DNA of 64,000 bases from Ceratotherium simum simum (lineage: Eukaryota; Chordata; Mammalia; Perissodactyla; Rhinocerotidae), in contig NW_004454261.1 of assembly GCF_000283155.1 (NCBI RefSeq), forward strand, positions 795,464 through 859,463. Reading direction: 5' to 3'. The notes under the pieces were generated by a model. It was not told where the DNA came from. It did no database searches and saw only the letters and a list, made by a program, of their open reading frames with translations. Shown here in pieces: positions 1 to 10,600 of the stretch. Every line of letters starts with the position of its first letter. Position 1 is the first letter of the stretch. A program made the position numbers and the translations under genes.

Positions 1-103
1 TGATAAGCGGTGCATAGGTCCACGCCTAGGATCTGAACCTGCGAACCCAGGCCGCCAAAGCGGAGAGCGCGAACTTAACTGCTGTGCCACCGGGCTGGCC
101 CCT
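1..103 (-). mobile_element. ERE SINE, truncated by window edge
   Basis: Antisense head of the equine tRNA-derived SINE: gaacccaggccgccaaagcg, then the A/B-box-like tRNA part and the terminal gggctggcccc. The poly-A end lies left of the window. Confidence 0.9.
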
Positions 104-710
104 CTTCTCCCACTTTTAATTCAACTCAATTATACTTTTCTTTTTAACATCCTTTAAGACTTCTGAGACACTAACCTAATCTGGTTTTCCTTTTTTAGTG
201 TTTCATGAATGTAGAATGTTCTGGAAACTACCTGCTCCCTTATTCTCCAGTGGTGATGTTCCTTAGGGCTTCTGCCAGAAAGTCTGCAGTTCTCTCGACT
301 CCCCAACTGGGACATATTCTCGTTTCAAATTCCTGGGGGTAAAATGCCTCCCTCTAGCTGCTCATTCCTCATTCGTCCCCTCGGTTGGTTCTATTTATGG
401 GACGCGTCGAACCAAATGTTTTGGCATTTCTGTAACAGACTTCCTTACACCTTTTTCTCCTTGTCATTGGAGGTTTTCCGACAGAAAATCTCTTAGGAAT
501 AGTGTGTAAGGAGAGTTGTTGTTTGTAAGCCAAGTTTATTTCTGAAAACATTAAAAAGAATTTTGACCTTGTAAGTTCTCAGACCTAACTTTCTCATTAT
601 TATGGGCAATATCACATTTCACTTCTTCCAAGATAAAGAATGTGGGGGCAATTTCAGTTTCTATAGCATCTGTTTTTATTCTTGTCCAGCATTTGTTAAC
701 ACTTGCTGTG
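104..710. other. No feature recognised
   Basis: AT-rich sequence between an ERE and an L1. Open frames are short and without recognisable domains. Confidence 0.6.
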
Positions 711-1541
711 TTATTTTTTTTTAATTGAGATAAAATTCACATAACATAAAATTCATCATTTTAGAGTACAGTTCAGTGGTTTGCGGTATACTCACAAAGT
801 TATGCAACCATCACCACTATCTAGTTCCAGAACATTCCATCACCCCAAAAAGATACCCTGTCCCCATTGGCAGTCACTCCCCATTCCCACCACCCCCCCA
901 AGCCCCTGGCAACCACTAATCTACTTTCTATCTCTATGGATTTGCCTATTCTGGACATTTCCTATAAATGGACTCATACAATTCAAGGATTTTTGCTACT
1001 GGCTTCTTCCACTGAGCGTCATGTTTTCAAAATCCATCTACATTGTAGTGTGTATCAGTACTTCATTCTTTTTTATGGCTAAATAGTATTTCATTGTATG
1101 TATATACCACAATTTGTTTATCCATTCGTCTGTTGATGGACTTTTGGGTTGTTTCTAAGTTTTGGCTATTATAGGTAATGCTGCTGTGAACATTTGTGGA
1201 CAAGTTTTTGTGCAAACATATATTTTCGTTTCTCTTGAGTAGACGCCTCGGCGTGGAATTGCTGTGTCATGTGGTAATGCCATGTTTAACTGCTTAAGGA
1301 ACTGCCACATGTTTTCCACAGCAGCTGCCCCAATTTCCATTCCCACCAGCAGTGTAGGAGGGCTCCAATTTCTCCACATCCTCACCAACACTTGTCATTT
1401 TCCCTTGTTTTTATTATAGCCAACCTAGTAGGTGTGAAGTGGAATCTCGCTGTGGTTTTTAATTTCATTTTCCAAGTGACTAATGATGTTGAGCATCTGT
1501 GTTGCTTATTCGCCATTTGTGTACCTTCTTTGAAGAAGGAA
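711..1541 (-). mobile_element. L1 3' end, antisense
   Basis: The block opens with the reverse complement of an L1 tail (poly-T, taattgagataaaattcaca) and continues through the L1 3' UTR into the last part of ORF2, read backwards. No intact frame remains. Confidence 0.88.
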
Positions 1542-1974
1542 CACTACTATTCAAAGGAGTCACCTTTTGTGATTTTCTTGCACCCACAAGTTTCTCTTTG
1601 TGAAATTCCCAAAGACCCTGAATCGTGAGGTGCAGGGCACAGGTCAGAACTGTGTAGAGGGATGGAGGCGAGGGAGGGTCAAAATCCACAGGACCTGAGG
1701 GCTGTCCCCTCTCTTCCTTGTGACATGGCTCCGGCTCTGGCCTGTGAGCATGCCCTTTTCAGAAACTTCCGCAAATCCCGCATTGTCGTCCTCTACGAGG
1801 GAGACACGACAGGGATGTCTGCCCTCACCCTCAGAGTGTCCTTGACCCTCAGGACACAGAAATTTCTAGAATGTTATTTGTCTTACATGGACTGTTTGAT
1901 ACCTGTACATTATTTATCTAGAATCACTTTAGGCTCCTTTTAGAGACATGAGGCCAAACATTTGAGTCTAGTAG

Positions 1975-2316
1975 GGGGTCAACAAACTAGCCCATGGCCT
2001 AAATCCAACCCACCACCTGATTTTGTCTACCCAAGGGCTAAGAATGGTATTTTACATTTTTAAATGATTGAAAAAAAAATGAATGGAAGAATAATGTTTT
2101 GGACCGCGTGAAATTATATGAACTTCCCATTTCAGTGTCCCTAAATGAAGTTTTATTGGCACAGGGCCACACTCTTTTGTGTACATATTGTCTGTGGCGG
2201 CTTTCGCCCTACAATGGAGGAGTTGAGTAGTCTCGACTGAGAACGTCTGACGTGCAAAGTCTAAGACAATTGCTATTGGGCCCTTTCCAGAAAATTCTGC
2301 CAAGTACTGGTCTAAC
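1975..2316 (+). mobile_element. hAT-like non-autonomous DNA transposon relic
   Basis: It starts near ggggtcaacaaactagccca and ends near ccagaaaattctgccaagta, with the characteristic internal aatgaagttttattggcaca. The same family occurs at 6828, 35521, 41752 (reverse) and 52065. The exact subfamily name was not assigned. Confidence 0.7.
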
Positions 2317-3848
2317 ACATAGTACTGGTTATATTTGACTAGCACTTAATATAACATCATGCATATGTGAATACAATTAAAGAAGAAATCCTCTGGCCAC
2401 ATCCACCTTGCAGGATGAATTCCCTCTGCCTTTTTATGTCTATGACACTGCACCTTTTTAAAAAATTTTAATTCCACAGCACCTTGGCCTTTCTCTGTGT
2501 CGCATTCCTCTGTCTTTCAGGCCCTGGAGAGCCTGGGTTAGGTTCAGACCCACACCCTGGGGTGGGGCCTTGCTCTGCAGTCCAGAAGCATCCATTCCTC
2601 TTCACTGTGGTCTCTGGCTCACCAACGCTCGGCCCTGGGTGGCTGTCACTCGAGGACTGCCCCTCCCTCTCGGCTGGTTGGACCAGCTCTGGAATTTGGT
2701 GTGCTAATCATGGCACCTGGGGATCATTTCTGAAGTTAATTACTGCTATCGATGATGGTACAAGGAGACAGGCTCCTGTGTGGGAACACCGACTTCTTTA
2801 ACAGTTGTCTTGGTATTGGAACTCACTATGACAGTGACATAGAAGAAGTAAAAATGTGTAGTGGCTAATCAATAAGGGGAAAAAATCAGTGCTGAGACCA
2901 ACAAAGCTAACTCTTTCCATCATCTCAGCCCTTCCATATAGAGCTAAAATCCCACTTTAAATGAATTCTGTATGACTTAGAAATTGTTTGTTGTAGCTGA
3001 TTTTTTTCAACTTAAGACATTGCTAGGAATCACTGCTAGTCCCCAGGGAGGACTAGAACCAGTGTCAGGCTTCTCTGAACGAGAATGTAGGTGCCATCAT
3101 CTTGGTGCCACGGGACTGATCAGTGTCGGCTACCAAAGATGGCAAATTAGGTACGTTTCCTTGGTTCAGTTGGATGGATGTTAGAAAAATCTGCAACTTC
3201 TCCGTTCTCCTCTTTATTCCCCGCTGGCAGATGTTTCTCTCTTAGGTTTCCTCAAATCTGCAGCATTCCTGGGTTTAGTGGCCTATGGGTTAATTATCGC
3301 CAAGGTGGTCATTGAAGGAATAGCTAATTATTCCTGCAGTCCCTTCCTGGACTGTTTGAATTCCTAAATGCGGGGTTGGGGGAGAGAAGACTAGCCACCT
3401 CCAAACTGTGACTGCCCACTAGAGACGGGACGTGCCTCCCACTCCACTCCTGTGACCGCCCCGCCTGGCCCCATGTCTCTGCCATGTGTGATTGGGGCCC
3501 ACTGCCACCAATGTGCCCTTCCTCCAGGAAGTGGATTAATTGTGTCACTTTCTTCTGAAGACTACTGACCTGCCTGGATTATACAATGAGGCTTGTCTAA
3601 ATGGAGTTCTCGATTTTTGAACTCAAGTTAAAAAAACAAAAAGACATACCACTGTAGCCTAGTGGTCCTAGTGGTCCTTAACCCCCCTGTCTTCTTTAAT
3701 GTCTGCCCAGAAGAACAGACACTAACTTCCCATTCCCTCCCTCAGCCCCCACCATCTAGGATCCCACTAGAGCCATGGGAATGAGCATGTTGCAGAGTTT
3801 AAACCACTTTCCAAGTTTTCTCTAGGTTTTAAAGATAGAAGGGTAGGG
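2317..3848. other. No feature recognised
   Basis: Apparently unique sequence, probably RFX2 intron 1. A stretch near 3280-3345 has two homeodomain-like TTAATTA/TAATTA cores but nothing definite. Confidence 0.5.
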
Positions 3849-4107
3849 GACCGGCCTGGTGGCATAGTGGTCAAGTTTGTGCTCTCCACTTCAGCGGTCC
3901 GGGGTTCGCTGGTTTGGATTCCGGGCACACACCGACGCACCACTTGTCAGGCCATGCTGTGGCAGCGTCCCACATATAAAGTAGAGAAAGATGGGCACGG
4001 ATGTTAGCCCAGAGCCAATCTTCCTCAGCAAAAAGAGGAGGATTGACAACGGCTGTTAGCTCAGGGCTAATCTTTCTCACCAAAACAACAACAACAACAA
4101 AAAAAAC
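3849..4107 (+). mobile_element. ERE SINE
   Basis: Full-length element with head ggaccggcctggtggcatag, the internal gccatgctgtggcagcgtcc, two tandem gttagc…cttcctca modules and an A/CA-rich tail. The direct repeat atagaagggta flanks it on both sides. Confidence 0.93.
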
Positions 4108-4745
4108 ATAGAAGGGTAAAAATTAGATGAAAATCTAACACTTTGTTGTAAACAGACAAGGCTGGTCTTCATGTAACATTTGTGTCTCTATAAAGTGGAG
4201 TGTGTCAGCTCCACACAAATTCTGTTTGAAAATAAGAGTAAGGAAGTCATCATTGAAAACAGGAATGAGAGGTAGGCACAGTCATGTCCATTTCCATTAC
4301 AGGGGAAAATAGAATTCATCTAATTTATGTCAGCTTCTTTCAAAAATTCAGTTTTAGGATGCCTTTCTGGCAAGATTAGATTTTCAAGTGTTGTTACTTA
4401 ACTTTAATTACTTGTTTATAATATTTTACGCCAGCAAGGGTGCCAAGACCATTCAGTGGGAAAAGGATAGTCTTTTCAGCAAAGGGTGTTGGGAAATTGG
4501 ATATCCACCTGCCAAAGAATGAAGTTGGACCCTTATCTTCCACCATATGCAAAGATTAACTCAAAATGGATCAAAGACTTAAAAGTAAGAGCTGACACTA
4601 TAAAACTCTTAGAAGAAAACACAGGGGAAAATCTTCATGACCTTGGATTCAGCAATGATTCCTTGGATATGACACCAAAGGCAGAGGCAACAACAGAAAA
4701 AAATTGATAAATTAGACTTAATGAAAATTAAAAACTTCTGTGCAG

Positions 4746-5005
4746 GGGCCAGCCCTGTGGCGTAGTGGTTAAGTTTGCGCACTCTGCTTCAGTGGCCCAG
4801 CTTCGCAGGTTTGCATCCCAGTCACAGACCCACACACCACTTATCAAGCCATGCTGTGGCAGCGTCCCACATGTAAAGTAGAGGAAGATGGGCACGGATG
4901 TTAGCCCAGGGCCAATCTTCCTCAGCAAAAAAAAAAGAGGAGGATTGGCAGCAGATGTTAGCTCAAGGCTAATCATCCTCACCAAAAAAAACACACACAC
5001 AAAAA
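4746..5005 (+). mobile_element. ERE SINE inserted in L1
   Basis: Head ggggccagccctgtggcgta, internal tRNA-related and gttagc modules, and an A-rich tail. Imperfect copies of aaaaacttctgtgca flank it, marking the target-site duplication within the L1. Confidence 0.93.
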
Positions 5006-5663
5006 AACTTTTTTGCATCAAAGGACACCATCAACAGAGTGAAAAAGCAACCCATGGAATGGGAAAAAATGTTTGCAAATCATATATCCAATAAGGGGTT
5101 AATATCCATAATATGTAAAGAACTCCTGCAATTCAACAACAAAAAAACAAACAACCTGATTAACAAACAGGCAAGTATTTGAATAGACATTTCTCCAAAG
5201 AAGACATACAAATGGCCAATAAGCACGTGAAAAGATGCTCAACATCACAAATAATTAAGAAATACAAATCAGAACCACAATGAGATACCACTTCACACCA
5301 TTAGGATGAATATTATAACAAAAAAGACAGAACATAGCAGATGTTGGTGATAATAATGAGAAACTGGAACCCTTGTGCACTGCTAGTGGGAATGTAAAAT
5401 GGTGCAGCTGCTGTGGAAAACAATATGGCGATTCCTCAAAAACTTACACTTAGAATTAACATATGGTCCTGCAGGTCCACTTCTGGGAATATACCTAGAG
5501 ACTTGAACAGATACTTGTACACCCACATTCATAGCAGCGTTATTCACAACAGCCAAAAGATGGAAGCAACCCAAGTGTCCATCGACAGATGAATGGATAA
5601 ACACAATGTGGTCCATCCATACAATGGAATGTTATTCAACCTTAAAAAGGAAGGAAACTCTTG

Positions 5664-5925
5664 GGGTCCAGCCGACTGGTGAAGCGGTTAAGTTCACACA
5701 CTCTGCTTCGGTGGCACAGGGTTCACCAGTTTGGATCCTGGGCATGGACCTACGCACTGCTCATCAAGCTATGCTGAGGCGGCGTACCACATAGAGCAAC
5801 TAGAAGGATATACAACTGTGACATAGAACTATTTACTGGGGCTTGGGGGAGAAAAAAGGGAAAAAAAGGAGGAAGATTGGCAACAGATGTTAGCTCAGGG
5901 CCAATCTTCCTCAAAAAAAAAAAAA
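5664..5925 (+). mobile_element. ERE SINE inserted in L1
   Basis: A divergent copy with head ggggtccagccgactggtga and the longer internal variant that contains actggggcttgggggagaaa. Flanks ggaaggaaactct and ggaaagaaattct are the diverged target-site duplication. Confidence 0.9.
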
Positions 5926-6290
5926 AGGAAAGAAATTCTGACACCTGCTCCAACATGGATGAACCTCGAGGACATGATGCTCAGTGAAATAAGCCAGACA
6001 CAGAAGGACAAATACTGTGTGATCCACTCATATGAGGTCCCTAGAGGAGTGACATCCACAGAGACAGAAAGTAGATGGTGGGGGCTGGGGGCTGAGGGAG
6101 GGGAGGGGAAGTTAGTGTTTAATGGGGACAGAGTTTCAGTTTTGCAAGATGAAAAAGGTTTTGGAGATGGATGGTGGGGATGGTTGTACACCAATGTGAA
6201 TGTATTTAATACCACTGAACTATACTCTTATGACTTAAACAGTAAATTTTACATTACATATATTTTACCACAATGAAAATGATGATAAAT

Positions 6291-6827
6291 ATTTCATTCC
6301 ACTTGGATTTCCCAGTCTTACGTTAAAGGAGGCATATTCTTTCATAGTTTAGATCTTGTAAGACCCACTTCTTCTGCTGAATCCCAGCCTCACAGCTGAG
6401 TAAAGGCACTAAATCTCTCTCGTATGTGGTCATATACCAGTTGAATGATGCATAGTTAACTCGTTTAACTTCCATACTCTCACTTGGGAGGATTATACTT
6501 TTGAATCAATGGTCCTTACTAGAAAGGAAAGCACAAGGCAGATTGAGGACCAGTTCTGTGCCCTCAGGGGTTTCCCGCACCAGACTTAAGGTCCTCACAG
6601 GTCTGGACTTTTTGCTGGAGATCTCTGGGGTGTTCTGTGCATGCATGCTGGTGCATTTGGGGACCTGGGGATGGACAGAGATGATAAGCAACCTTAGCAG
6701 GAATTTCAGAAAGGAGACAATAGGACTAATTTGTTCCGAGTCATTTGAGTGCTTACTTGATGGCAGGTGTCTTTCGGCAAACCTAAAGATGAGGATGACA
6801 TGGTTCCTAAATGGCCATCTAAAACAG
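6291..6827. other. No feature recognised
   Basis: Unique-looking sequence. It is open in overlapping frames on both strands over 6501-6970, but the peptides show no known domain and run into the neighbouring transposon. Confidence 0.5.
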
Positions 6828-6987
6828 AGGTCAGCAGACTCCAGCCCAGTGGCCAAATCTGGCCACTGCCTGTTTTTTGAAGTTCCTGTAGGTGAGAATA
6901 CTTTTTGCATTTTCAAATGGTTGAAAAAAATCAAAAGAAGGATATTTCGTGACACATGAAAATAAAATTTCAACGTCCATAAATAAA

Positions 6988-7183
6988 GTTTTTTTTTTCC
7001 TCTCCAAAGCCCCAGTGCAGATTGTATATCCTAGCTGCAAGTCTTTCTAGTTCTTCTATGTGAGCCACCGCCACAGCATGGCAACTGACAGATGGGTGGT
7101 TTGGTTCCATGACCAGCAAGCGAACCCGGGCTGCCGAAGTGGGAGAGCACCAAATTTTAACCACTAGGCCATCAGGGCTGGCT
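6988..7183 (-). mobile_element. ERE SINE, antisense
   Basis: Poly-T start, the internal ccaaagccccagtgcaga variant, then the reversed tRNA-like head ending cagggctggctcc. The host sequence ccataaataaagttt is duplicated on both sides. Confidence 0.9.
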
Positions 7184-7210
7184 CCATAAATAAAGTTTTA
7201 TTGAAACAGC

Positions 7211-7440
7211 TCCAGGGCAGAGACTAGGGTAAGGCAAGTGAGGCACTCACCTTGGGCACAAAATTTAAGGAGGGAGAGTGCGAAGAAAAACTCAGCCATC
7301 GAGGTAAATAATACTTTAATGCAGTATTTTTAAAATCAAAATAAATGCCCTCAAAAATCCATGATGAGCAAAGTATCAAAATTTTAAAGACAGCATCAAC
7401 ATTGCTGATATTTTTTCCTTTGCCCAGGCTCCAGTAGGGC
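7211..7440. mobile_element. Unnamed interspersed element with a caaaatttaaggaggg core
   Basis: This stretch interrupts the hAT-like relic and carries gggcacaaaatttaaggagg, a core also seen in both arms of the hairpin element at 52518. I recognise it as repetitive mammalian sequence but cannot name the family. Borders are approximate. Confidence 0.4.
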
Positions 7441-7590
7441 TCTGAAAGCAGCCATGCTCACTCCTTACCTATGGGGGCGGCTTTCTAGAAGCAGCAACAG
7501 GGTTGAGTAGTCACAACAGAGACCTTATGGCCCGTGAAGCCAAATCGTTTATTCTCTGGCCCTTTATAGAAAAAGTTTGCCAATCCCTGA

Positions 7591-8099
7591 TCAAAATCAA
7601 TTTACTCTATTAATCCCTAACAGTAAGTAACTGTAACCAAACTACAGATCCAACGTCTTGTCCATTTCCTCTGTCCTCTTTTTAATAGGCCTTTTTAAAC
7701 AATGAGCGTACACTCGTAAATTATTTAGTTTTTGGATAACAGCATTTATAAGTCAATAGGGACAATTAACACTGAATTAATAAGCAAGCTGATGCTTGTG
7801 GGCTGTGTTGACTTACTAAGTGTTTAATTACCTGCATGAAAATTGTAGAAGCCATTGTTTATTTTCATGTTAGCTAAATCCTTAATTAGTTAACCCTTCA
7901 TTCACTGGGCTGAATATTACTTGGCTTCTTTATAAAATAATATATTTCCTTCCCAGCTTCCATATATATGTCTTAAGAAGCTCATTTAAGAACTTAAGAA
8001 GCATTAATTATTATTAAAATCTAAAATAGTAAATGCCGTCTTCCTCCCTGGTTTTTCTGCTTTTGATTTTTCTCCCAATAGTCTAAAAAACAGTGCTCT
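7591..8099. other. AT-rich unique block with homeodomain-like cores
   Basis: This repeat-free block contains many TAATTA/TTAATT cores between 7730 and 8010. It may be a conserved non-coding element, which cannot be tested without alignment. Confidence 0.4.
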
Positions 8100-8590
8100 T
8101 TTAAGAACATAAGTCAGATCATATTCTGTCCTCACCTGGGGCTTTCCTCAGCAAATGGAACAAAGTCCAGACTTCTGGCCATGCCCTCGGGGCCTCTGCT
8201 GACGTCTCCAGCCCCCTTGCCCTCCTCTGCCACAGGGCCTTCGCACCTGCTATTTCCTGTGCTGGGAGTGCCCTCTCCCACATCTCCCCACATCTGGCCC
8301 CTGCTCCGGTCAGGTTTCCGGTTAGTGCCATCCTCCGTGACACCCTTAATTGGTCTGTCAAGAGATTGGGAGCCCCTCCACCACCACCCCCAGCTCTGTC
8401 CCTCTGCTAACCCCTTTTGTGCCGGCCTGGATCTTTCTGAAATAACCTTGCGTATCTAGTGACTGGTGTCTTGTCTGACTCCCTGGCACAAGGGTGTCAG
8501 CGCCCCAAGAGCAAGGCTTTCATCTGACTTGTTCACCTTTGAATCCTCAGAGCCTAGAATAGTGCCTGGCACTTGGTAAACTCACTTTCT
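8100..8590 (+). mobile_element. L2 LINE 3' fragment
   Basis: It contains the L2-type run ccacagggccttcgcacctg, a diverged middle, and the terminal cctagaatagtgcctggcac. It is an ancient, non-coding remnant. Confidence 0.7.
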
Positions 8591-8594
8591 TCCT

Positions 8595-9010
8595 TTTTAT
8601 TTATTTATAGTTTAAATTTACATACAGTCGCGTTCACCTTTTGGGCTGGACTGTCCTGTGAGATTTCACACACGCATAGATTCTTGTAACCACCACCACC
8701 CAGAGGGCAGCAGGCAGTTCCAGCACCCCAGCTCATTCTCTTGAGCTGCCCCTTTGCAGCCAGACCCTCACCCCATTCTTGAGCCCTGGCCACCACGCTC
8801 TGCTCCCCATCCCTATAGTCTCGCCTTCTGCAGAACGTCATGTAAGTGGAGGCATAGAGCGTGTAGCTTTTGACACTGGCTTCTTTCACTCGGTGTGATG
8901 CATTTGAGGTTCCCCGCACTGTTCTGGGCATCATTGGTTTTTTCTTTTTGTTGCTGTGTCGAGTCCCATTGTGCAAGTATACCAGTTGGTTTGTCCAGTA
9001 AATGTTAATG
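8595..9010 (-). mobile_element. Old L1 3' fragment, antisense
   Basis: The sequence begins tttaaatttacatacagtcg and follows the antisense L1 3' UTR pattern (cttctttcactcggtgtgatg). It is heavily diverged. Confidence 0.6.
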
Positions 9011-9262
9011 TTCAATGCTGGATTAATATTAAAGCCTCTGGTCCTAAGAGTGACAGTGTGCCGTGGACCAAGTGAGTTGAACAGTAGTGGTATTTCCTGC
9101 ACTAACAGCCTTCTCTAGGTACAGTTTACAAATTTACAAGAACTTCCAGTGCTTACAAATGTATCACAATTTTTAAAATGATACATAAGTGTATCATTTA
9201 CAAGAGACTTGTTCCTGTAAAAGACCACCATCTACAGAAGTTCGTTAAGAAATGAAAGTTTT

Positions 9263-9518
9263 GAGCCAGCCCTGATGGCCTAGTGGTTAAAGTTCCACAC
9301 GCTCCGCTTCGGTGGCCCGGGTTCGGTTCCTGGTCACAGAACCACACTACCTGTCTGTCAGTAGCCATGCTGTGGCAGTGGCTCACATAGAAGAACTTAC
9401 AACTATACACAACTATGTACTGGGGCTTTGGGGGCGAGGGGGAAAAAAAAGAACAAAAGGAGAAGACTGGCAACAGATGTTAGCTTAGGGTGGATCTTCC
9501 CCTGCCAAAAAAAGAAAA
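9263..9518 (+). mobile_element. ERE SINE
   Basis: Head gagccagccctgatggccta and an internal actggggctttgggggcgag variant. The element is flanked by aagaaatgaaagttt on both sides. Confidence 0.92.
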
Positions 9519-9894
9519 AAAAAAAGAAATGAAAGTTTCTCTTTCATTTTCCTGTCTCTCTTGCCTCCCGTGAGGTCAGCACTGTTAATAACACAACTTG
9601 TGTCCTTCTAGACATTTTTAATGAATTTACCTATTTTTTGGCATATATAGCTGCATTTTTTTTTACATAATTTCATTCTTCAAATATTTGAGAGCCTTTA
9701 TGTGCCAGGCATTGAACATCTTGGAGATCTTTCTTGGAGAATGTACCTCATTCTTCTTAGTAGCATCCTAGTTTTACAGCAAGGATGTACCATAATTTAT
9801 TTAAGAATTTCCCTATTGACGAACATTTGTTTCCAATTTTTTGTGACTTCAGATAATGCCACCAGGGATATGTTGCCCATATATCTTTTCTTTA

Positions 9895-10600
9895 CAGTTA
9901 TATTGAGATGTAGTTTGCATACCATAAAGTTGACTCATTTAAAGTGTACAGTTCGGTGGTTTTTAGTACAGTCATGTGTCGGTTAATGATGGGATATGTT
10001 CTGAGAAATGCATCATTAGGCAATTTTGTCATTACGTGAACATCATAGAATGTACTTACACAAACCTAGATGATACAGCCTACTACACACCTAGGCTCTA
10101 TGGTACTCATCTTATGGGACCCCCGTCGTATATGCTGTCCATCCTTGGCCGAAACATCATAATGCAGCGCGTGACTATATAGCCACAGAGTTGTGCAACC
10201 ATCAACATATCTAACTCCAGAACATTTCCATCACCCTAAAAAGAAACCCTATCCCCATTAGCAGTCACTCCCCATTCCCTCCTCCCTCCTGCCCTTGGCA
10301 ACCACGAATCCACTTTCTGTCTGTTCTGGACATTTCATATAAATGGAATCACACACCATGTGTCCTTTTGTGTCTGGCTTCTCTCATTGAGCATCATGTT
10401 TTCAAGGTCCATCCATGGTATAGTATGTGTCAGTGCTTCACTCCTTTTCATGGCTGCATCATATTCCAGTGTGGGGATGGACACATTGTGTTTAATCAGC
10501 TGATGGACACTTGAGTTGTTTCCACTTTGGGGCTATTGTGAACCATGCTGTTATGAACAGTGGTATACAGTGTTTGTGTGTATAAATTCTGAGAGAGGGA
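9895..10600 (-). mobile_element. L1 3' end, antisense, interrupted by a Tigger-like MITE
   Basis: Antisense L1 tail starting ttatattgagatgtagtttg. The L1 sequence breaks off after ttttagta and resumes at agttgtgcaaccatcaacat, with the MITE 9970-10183 in between. Confidence 0.85.
9970..10183 (+). mobile_element. Tigger-like MITE nested in L1
   Basis: The left end CAGTCATGTGTCGG and the right end, which reads AGTCACGCGCTGCA on the other strand, form terminal inverted repeats. TA flanks the element on both sides, as expected for Tc1/mariner/pogo-type insertion. A second copy is at 48272-48478. Confidence 0.75.

Larger units (their letters stand above)
4443..6290 (+). mobile_element. L1 ORF2 3' portion and 3' UTR, sense, split by two EREs
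   Basis: The translation around 4486-4707 (LPPYAKINSKWIKDLKVRAD…) is the C-terminal part of L1 ORF2p. The sequence continues after each ERE insertion (4746-5005 and 5664-5925) through the hallmark aatgggaaaaaatgtttgca and the 3' UTR to about 6290. Stops and indels show it is dead. Confidence 0.88.
6828..7590 (+). mobile_element. hAT-like DNA transposon relic with two later insertions
   Basis: Ends read gaggtcagcagactccagcc at the left and gaaaaagtttgccaatccct at the right. It is split by an antisense ERE (6988-7183) and by a second, unnamed element (about 7211-7440), after which the family sequence resumes at ggttgagtagtcacaacaga. Confidence 0.7.

Noticed and set aside
880..925. cctggcaacc half X-box
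   Set aside because: Part of the L1 3' UTR; the same bases recur in every antisense L1 here and lack the first half-site.
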